64,000 bases of DNA from Caldicellulosiruptor hydrothermalis 108. GTDB lineage: Bacteria; Bacillota; Thermoanaerobacteria; Caldicellulosiruptorales; Caldicellulosiruptoraceae. Of this stretch, positions 59,653 to 64,000 are shown one piece after another. The stretch's first letter is position 1. Each line of letters begins with the position of its first letter. A model generated the notes under the pieces. It was not told the origin of the DNA. It ran no database searches and saw only the letters and a list, made by a program, of their open reading frames with translations. The translations under genes were made by a program, and so were the position numbers. The DNA lies in assembly GCF_000166355.1 (NCBI RefSeq), contig NC_014652.1, forward strand, positions 248,001 through 312,000, in the 5' to 3' direction.

Positions 59653-60189
59653 CTAATTTAAAAACTTTTTGTCCCACCTATAAATTCTCAATTTGACACC
59701 TCCAATATTTTGTAACTCCAATTGGATATATTTGGTTTTAGGGGTAATAAGATTTTTACCGTTTATTTTTTTTGGTATTTTGATAAATGCCATCACATGA
59801 TGGCCTGAACCTTCAATCCACCATTTTGCGTTATTGACTTTTATACCTTCACTCGTGCTAAACAATACCTTCCCATTAAAATTGAGTGTAGACAAATCAA
59901 TCTGATGATTGTCCAAAAACACCTCAAACACCAGGTTATCTTTGTCATCTTTTATAGGATTTAGATACCTCACTCCAATGGTGATGAAGCCTTCACTATT
60001 TATTATCAGAGGGTCCGGAGAATTGTTTTTGGAACTTGTACTTTGTTTTGAATCCTGCCGATAAGTAGTTTTAGTCTGAGTATTACTTTGTTTCTTCTGT
60101 TGTGAGATTATAACTTGAGCATACAGCGAAGATACTACAAATGCAAAAAGTACAGCAATCACAATTATTCTTTTTGTCTTCTTGGTCAT
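59653..60189 (-). CDS. Exported protein of unknown function, first gene of the ccdA operon
   Basis: 178 residues from ATG 60189 (AAGGGGGAA upstream; the frame extends 7 codons further). Signal anchor (IIVIAVLFAFVVSSLYAQVII), a polar Ser/Thr/Gln-rich linker, then a beta-rich domain (FITIGVRYLNPIKDDKDNLVFEVFLDNHQID) with a conserved-looking WWIEGSGHHVMAFIKIP. No cysteine in the mature part, so it is not a thioredoxin. Family not recognised. Confidence 0.72.
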   Translation of the reverse strand: MTKKTKRIIVIAVLFAFVVSSLYAQVIISQQKKQSNTQTKTTYRQDSKQSTSSKNNSPDPLIINSEGFITIGVRYLNPIKDDKDNLVFEVFLDNHQIDLSTLNFNGKVLFSTSEGIKVNNAKWWIEGSGHHVMAFIKIPKKINGKNLITPKTKYIQLELQNIGGVKLRIYRWDKKFLN

Positions 60190-60305
60190 CAAAACATTCC
60201 CCCTTTGCATTCTGACTTAGGATAAAAGAACATTTTTAAAGAGACAGTTTTTCTCATTAAATTTAAAGTAAACCTATTTATTTACTCGGAATTATTATAT
60301 AAATT

Positions 60306-60363
60306 ATTTTATCAGAGGTGATTTAAAAGTCAATTGACTTAACAAATTCTTTACAAATTCTTT
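60306..60363 (-). promoter_or_regulatory. Promoter and palindrome upstream of the ccdA operon, with tandem repeats
   Basis: Minus-strand TTGACT (plus 60328-60333), 16-bp spacer, TAAAAT (plus 60306-60311). The -35 lies inside the perfect palindrome AAGTCAATTGACTT (60327-60340). Two tandem copies of ACAAATTCTTT follow at 60342-60352 and 60353-60363. This is the only structure seen in the 322-bp divergent gap; no clear plus-strand promoter for the methyltransferase was found. Confidence 0.5.
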
Positions 60364-60511
60364 GCAATTTATTTACACCTTTAGCTGAAGGAATATTGAA
60401 CTTAAGTGTTTGTAAAGTGGTAGAATAATTTTAAAGAATAATTTCGATAGAGAGAGCTGAAACAAGTCTAAAAATGAATGATAAACATATTGAAATGAAA
60501 GGAGAAAATAT

Positions 60512-61135
60512 ATGAAAAACAAAACAGAGATAATCAGGAGAAGATATGATAGAGCTGCTAAATACTATGATGCAGTTGAAAGTATGATGGAGAAGAAATG
60601 GTTTTCACAGTGGAGGAAGTTATTATTTAGCTTTGTCAAGGGACCTAAGGTTTTAGAAGTAGGTGTTGGGACAGGTAAAAATATGCCTTACTATAGTCAA
60701 GATTGGGAGATAGTTGCAATAGATTTTAGCCCCAAGATGCTGGAAAAAGCAAAAGAAAGGGCTGTGAAATTAAATTTGCAAGTAGACTTAAAACTTATGG
60801 ATGTTCAGAATTTAGAATTTGCTGATAACTCTTTTGATACAGTTGTGACAGCCTGTGTATTTTGTTCAGTGCCAGATCCAATTTTAGGTTTGAAAGAAAT
60901 CCGCAGAGTCTTAAAAGACGATGGACTTTTAGTAATGCTTGAGCATGTTCGAAGCAAAAAAGAGCCAATAGGCAAAATAATGGATATATTAAACCCATTA
61001 GTTGTTGGCATTTATGGAGCTAATATAAATCGCAATACAGTGGAGAATGTTAAAAAAGCCGGGTTTGAGATAGTTGAGGAAAAGAACTTGCTATCTGATA
61101 TTGTAAAACTAATTATTGCAAAGCCTAGGTTATGA
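60512..61135 (+). CDS. Class I SAM-dependent methyltransferase (UbiE-like)
   Basis: 207 residues. VLEVGVGTGKNMPYY is SAM motif I, IVAIDFSPKMLEKAKERA motif II, DTVVTACVFCSVPDPILGLKEIRRVLKDDG the post-motif of UbiE/COQ5-type enzymes. N-terminal RRRYDRAAKYYDAVE is typical of this group. Substrate unknown: small thiols, lipids or metalloids are methylated by relatives. It is divergent from the ccdA operon. GAAAGGAG precedes the ATG. Confidence 0.88.
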   Translation: MKNKTEIIRRRYDRAAKYYDAVESMMEKKWFSQWRKLLFSFVKGPKVLEVGVGTGKNMPYYSQDWEIVAIDFSPKMLEKAKERAVKLNLQVDLKLMDVQNLEFADNSFDTVVTACVFCSVPDPILGLKEIRRVLKDDGLLVMLEHVRSKKEPIGKIMDILNPLVVGIYGANINRNTVENVKKAGFEIVEEKNLLSDIVKLIIAKPRL

Positions 61136-61185
61136 ATAGTGTTTAAAATACTAAAAACTATTTAAAATTTTACTAAACACTATTC
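61134..61185 (+). terminator. Inverted repeat, probable terminator of the methyltransferase gene
   Basis: GAATAGTGTTTA (61134-61145) pairs perfectly with TAAACACTATTC (61174-61185), with additional AT-rich complementarity inside. It begins at the stop codon. The T-run is weak (TTTGTT), and the IS607 element begins just after it. Confidence 0.55.
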
Positions 61186-61256
61186 TTTGTTAGGCTATAT
61201 TCAGCCTAACTGGGTGTAACCCCACACCCTCTATCCCCTTAGCAAATGCTTCGGGG
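61186..61256 (-). ncRNA. Probable omega RNA (reRNA) scaffold at the 3' end of tnpB
   Basis: Three consecutive perfect hairpins overlap the tnpB 3' end and stop codon: CCCC/GGGG with AGCA/TGCT inside (61235-61256), GGGTGT/ACACCC (61212-61229), and GTTAGGCT/AGCCTAAC (61189-61210). TnpB proteins are known to use RNA derived from the tnpB 3' end and element edge, with the guide lying just past the right end. The guide here would begin near 61188. Confidence 0.6.
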
Positions 61257-62395
61257 AATACTTTTCTTATAATATTATACGCACTGTTCACATCCGCATT
61301 TATTAATATCCCTTTGTTGCTCCTAAATAAGCCTCTCTTTATTCTTCGACGTGGATTATAGTTTATTTCATTGATTTCTTCTCCATCTAAAAAACTGCAG
61401 CCACTTGTGTAGCTCTCTTCTGTAATTATTATGTTAATTCCTTCTTCTTCACACTTATACTTGAGCATATTTACGAACTGATAAAATGGTATCGAAGCAA
61501 AATTTTGATTATTTACTTTGCCAAGCTCTATCTCCTGCTTCCAATTCGGATTATACCCAACAACAAGGGTGTCTATATTATATTGTTTACACCATTTGAC
61601 TATAAAACGGCTTGCTTTGTGCATGTAATCCAAAAGCTTGTTGTTCCTCTTTAAAGTCAACTTCTCTATTCTTCTGCTGCTGCCTCTATTGCCTACATAA
61701 CTCATAAGCTGTGCTCTTTTCTTGTTGTAATACTGATTTATTGACTTAATAACTTTGCCATTAATAACAATAGGCTTTATGCCTATGTTATTTACTAAAG
61801 TTACAAAGTTATTAAGCCCTAAATCTATTCCTGCTATCTTCTTTGGTGGTCTTTGTATCTTGCCTATTTCCTTTTCATAAACTATTTCAACTACATAAAT
61901 GCTTCCTTTTGGAATTATCCTGACTTCTTTTAATTTATCTGTTATTCTTGTCTTTAGCTTTAATTCTGTCTTCGGAAAAGTCAAATAACCATTTTTAATC
62001 CTGCACTGCTGATTTGTGAAAATAGCTATGCTCCTGCCGTCTTTCTTCTTATACTTTGGCAATTTAGGTCTGCCTAAAAATTTGCTTTTATCTTTACTCC
62101 ATTCTTCTATAGCTTTAAAAAATGACTTCCAGTTCCTATCAAGAAGTCTTAGCACTTGCTGTGAAGTCTGAGCTGGCAGGCTCTTATAAGTCTCATGTTC
62201 TTTTAACATTTTGTCAAGTTCTCTGTATCTTATCCATCTGCCATTGTGTATAAATTCCTGTCTTACAGTGTAGTTTGCAAAGTTGTATAAATTCTTTGCT
62301 GCAAAACACACTTTATCACAATAAGACCATAATTCATGGTTCTTGTTTATCTGTATTTGCTCTGTCCTCTTGACTATTATCTTCAAACACCTCAC
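61190..62395 (-). CDS. tnpB: TnpB RNA-guided nuclease
   Basis: 401 residues. The RuvC catalytic triad is Asp191 in AGIDLGLNN, Glu327 in IITEESYTSGC and Asp368 in LINADVNSAYNI, matching TnpB spacing. The C-terminal zinc ribbon (two CxxC pairs) is absent: only one cysteine (Cys333) remains, and residues 334-360 read as a short basic loop (NPRRRIKRGLFRSNKG). This variant recurs in thermophile TnpB proteins. GTG start at 62395 lies inside tnpA; other starts a few codons further on are possible. Confidence 0.92.
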   Translation of the reverse strand: MRCLKIIVKRTEQIQINKNHELWSYCDKVCFAAKNLYNFANYTVRQEFIHNGRWIRYRELDKMLKEHETYKSLPAQTSQQVLRLLDRNWKSFFKAIEEWSKDKSKFLGRPKLPKYKKKDGRSIAIFTNQQCRIKNGYLTFPKTELKLKTRITDKLKEVRIIPKGSIYVVEIVYEKEIGKIQRPPKKIAGIDLGLNNFVTLVNNIGIKPIVINGKVIKSINQYYNKKRAQLMSYVGNRGSSRRIEKLTLKRNNKLLDYMHKASRFIVKWCKQYNIDTLVVGYNPNWKQEIELGKVNNQNFASIPFYQFVNMLKYKCEEEGINIIITEESYTSGCSFLDGEEINEINYNPRRRIKRGLFRSNKGILINADVNSAYNIIRKVFPEAFAKGIEGVGLHPVRLNIA

Positions 62396-62978
62396 TTTCT
62401 AAAAGCTTTCTTATTTTTTGAATTTTTCTTTTGCTGTAGAATTTCATGCTATAACAGTGTAGCAAACTTATAATTTCTTCAATTATTTCCTGAGAATCAA
62501 GCTTCTCACTTCCAACTTCCGATACAACAACTATTTCAGTGTTAAATTTTCTAAATAAGCGTTTAAACAATTCAAATCCCACTCTGCTCAACCTATCTTT
62601 ATAGGCTATAACAACCCTCTCTACCTTACCTGCAAGAATATCGTCAAGCATTTTAAAAAATTCATTTCTTTTTTCAAAGCTAATTCCACTTGCTATGTCA
62701 GAAAATACTCCATGTATTTTATAGCCATTACTAAAGCAAAACTGTTTTAACAGTTCAATTTGATTTTCTAAATCCCTCTTTTGTTTTGGAGTTGAAACCC
62801 TTGCATAAATATATGTTTTTCTTTCAACACCTTTCATAAAAATTTTGTATACGTCTTCTTCGTTATAATCATAAAATCCATTTGGCATAACTGTTACTCT
62901 TATTCTGCCTTCTTTTACGTATTTAGTTAGAGTTGGTCTTGAGATTTTTAATAATTCCAAAACTTCTTTTGCTTTCAT
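62334..62978 (-). CDS. tnpA: IS607-type serine recombinase
   Basis: 214 residues from ATG 62978 (GGGTGAT upstream; ATG 62993 is an alternative). N-terminal MerR-like helix-turn-helix (MKAKEVLELLKISRPTLTKYVKEGRI), then the resolvase catalytic domain with Ser62 in YIYARVSTPKQ, and conserved RVVIAYKDRLSRVGF. Catalyses element transposition through serine-mediated strand exchange. Overlaps tnpB. Confidence 0.93.
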   Translation of the reverse strand: MKAKEVLELLKISRPTLTKYVKEGRIRVTVMPNGFYDYNEEDVYKIFMKGVERKTYIYARVSTPKQKRDLENQIELLKQFCFSNGYKIHGVFSDIASGISFEKRNEFFKMLDDILAGKVERVVIAYKDRLSRVGFELFKRLFRKFNTEIVVVSEVGSEKLDSQEIIEEIISLLHCYSMKFYSKRKIQKIRKLLESEVFEDNSQEDRANTDKQEP

Positions 62979-63254
62979 ATTTATATCACCCATAAATATT
63001 ATAGCACAATTTAGAAGCCAGGCAAATATATTTTATTAAAAATTTTAATATGTTTAAAACCGTTTATTAATTTTTGCCACTATATTTAGAGTTGTTAAAT
63101 ATCTTACCATAATATACCATGAAAAGCAAAATGTTTTTGTTTTTAAATAAATTACTTTTTGGTATACATAATAATAAAAAATAATCACATTAAACTACCA
63201 ATCAGAATATATTAATAATGCAAAAAATATTTATTTTTAAAGGAGGTTTTTGGG

Positions 63255-64000
63255 ATGCCTAATTATTCGGTATTTACCAATAAGCCTGAAGAACTAAAGG
63301 TACAGATGTTTGGCTCAGATTTAAGTACACCAATTGCTGTGAATAATGACGGAAAGATATTCATAAAGTCAGTTGAAGATACTGTTAATATAACAGGAAC
63401 AATTACAGCTACAGATTTAGATATTAGAAATTTGATCAATACTCAGGATAGTGTACAGATATACGGAACAGATGGCACAACAAATAAACCCATTCTCACT
63501 GATACAGATGGTAAAATAGTGATAAGCTCAACGGGGGTATTATCAGTTCAAGCAACAGACCTTGATATCCGCAATCTGAATAATACCCAAGATAACATTC
63601 TAATATATGGTCTGAGCGATTCAGGAAATACTGCGATTTCAACAACAGCAACTGGGGATATTAATATCAATCATAACGGGAGAAAATTTTTTGAATTATC
63701 ATTGTTGAATGTTACGACTGGGGATGATTACCAGTACACTGACTTTATTGATGTATCAAATTATAGCACGTATTCGTTCTATGTAAAGAATACTGGAACA
63801 ACAAATGCAGCCGATATAGTGCTTCAAATAAGTCCAACAACTAATGCAGGTGATACTATAGACCTTTTATTGTTAGCTTCATTACCTGCAGGAGATAAAG
63901 ATGTTTTAGTTCCAAATAAATTTTTACGTTATATTCGTTTGGGCTATAAAAGCACAGTATCTTTATTGCCAACTACTCTTGATATATACTTCCAAGCTCA
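63255..64000 (+). CDS. DUF6385-like repeat protein, 5' part
   Basis: Open for 248 codons from ATG 63255 (AGGAGG at 63241-63246) to the window edge without a stop. N-terminus MPNYSVFTNKPEELKVQMFG. Two similar units follow: TDLDIRNLINTQDSVQIYGTD (about 56) and TDLDIRNLNNTQDNILIYGL (about 103). Then a beta-rich domain (FIDVSNYSTYSFYVKNTGTTNAADIVLQ) similar to DUF6385 proteins of Firmicutes. No signal peptide. Function unknown. The 260-bp gap before it is AT-rich, with no clear promoter hexamers. Confidence 0.72.
   Translation, partial: MPNYSVFTNKPEELKVQMFGSDLSTPIAVNNDGKIFIKSVEDTVNITGTITATDLDIRNLINTQDSVQIYGTDGTTNKPILTDTDGKIVISSTGVLSVQATDLDIRNLNNTQDNILIYGLSDSGNTAISTTATGDININHNGRKFFELSLLNVTTGDDYQYTDFIDVSNYSTYSFYVKNTGTTNAADIVLQISPTTNAGDTIDLLLLASLPAGDKDVLVPNKFLRYIRLGYKSTVSLLPTTLDIYFQA

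Larger units (their letters stand above)
61190..62993 (-). mobile_element. IS607-family element (serine recombinase plus TnpB)
   Basis: tnpA and tnpB are on the same strand and overlap by 62 bp. Both frames are intact. IS607 elements lack terminal inverted repeats, so exact ends are not visible; the left boundary in transcription is near 63000 and the right end near 61186. Insertion lies between the methyltransferase terminator and the repeat-protein gene. Confidence 0.85.

Noticed and set aside
60342-60363. CRISPR or iteron array from two ACAAATTCTTT copies
   Set aside because: Only two 11-bp copies in tandem without spacers; no cas or replication gene nearby.
61134-61185. Terminal inverted repeats of the IS607 element
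   Set aside because: IS607 elements have no terminal inverted repeats, and the repeat begins exactly at the methyltransferase stop, so a terminator is more likely.

Overview
The window is AT-rich DNA from a low-GC, Gram-positive, thermophile-like Firmicute. The best guess is Caldicellulosiruptor or a close relative. This is inferred from the sugar ABC transporter and GH13 amylase, the glmS ribozyme, SpoIVA, the SufC/SufB pair, the TnpB/IS607 element, sigma-A promoters of the form TTGACA-17-TATAAT, and a DUF6385-like repeat protein at the right edge. No species marker was searched. No rRNA operon, CRISPR array, prophage or replication origin was seen.

Layout. 1-5.6 kb: sugar ABC importer (binding protein and two permeases, one cut by the edge) divergent from a membrane-bound AraC-type regulator. 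5.6-11.7 kb: divergent transketolase-like enzyme, AEC-family permease, MFS exporter, cytosolic SGNH esterase. 11.8-17 kb: glmM, a glmS ribozyme, glmS and a ClC antiporter. 17.1-21.3 kb: HxlR regulator with an iron-sulfur flavoprotein, a three-gene toxin-antitoxin-SecB chaperone module, and DNA polymerase IV. 21.5-29.8 kb: a small secreted protein, a Yip1/adaptor/MacB-like permease/SurA-like envelope operon, the minimal SufC-SufB pair, a c-di-AMP receptor homologue and a thioredoxin reductase-like protein. 29.8-37 kb: a nucleotidyltransferase pair, FmdB zinc ribbon, Fur-controlled FTR1 iron permease, SpoIVA, a secreted phosphodiester glycosidase and a TtcA-like thiolase. 37.1-37.65 kb: five tRNAs (Pro, Tyr, Thr, Lys, Arg).

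37.8-46.9 kb is rearranged: a Uma2 nuclease, a remnant of a radical-SAM gene joined to a beheaded dehydratase activator, a complete IS4-type element with 12-bp target duplication and a hairpin that would hide the transposase ribosome site in read-through transcripts, an SPL-like radical-SAM protein overlapping a nucleoside phosphorylase-like gene, a candidate structured 5' leader RNA, a transglutaminase-like protein and an internally deleted dipeptide epimerase. 46.8-51.1 kb: a CO dehydrogenase operon (Rrf2 regulator, CooS, CooF, flavin oxidoreductase) with matching operators at both promoters. CooS keeps all metal-cluster ligands but lacks two second-shell active-site residues. 51.1-64 kb: a decayed IS1182-type element, an AraC regulator, an alcohol dehydrogenase behind a Rex-like site, an amylase behind a cre-like site, an envelope redox/metal operon (His-rich peptide, spermidine synthase-like membrane protein, CcdA), a methyltransferase, an IS607 element with TnpB and a probable omega RNA, and the start of the repeat protein.

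The most interesting systems are the toxin-antitoxin-chaperone module, the divergent CODH regulon, the 44.9-kb leader RNA, the IS4 anti-read-through hairpin, the tandemly duplicated efflux adaptor and the SPL-like protein that appears to lack the usual hydrogen-donor cysteine. All family assignments come from reading the sequence; none was checked by database search.
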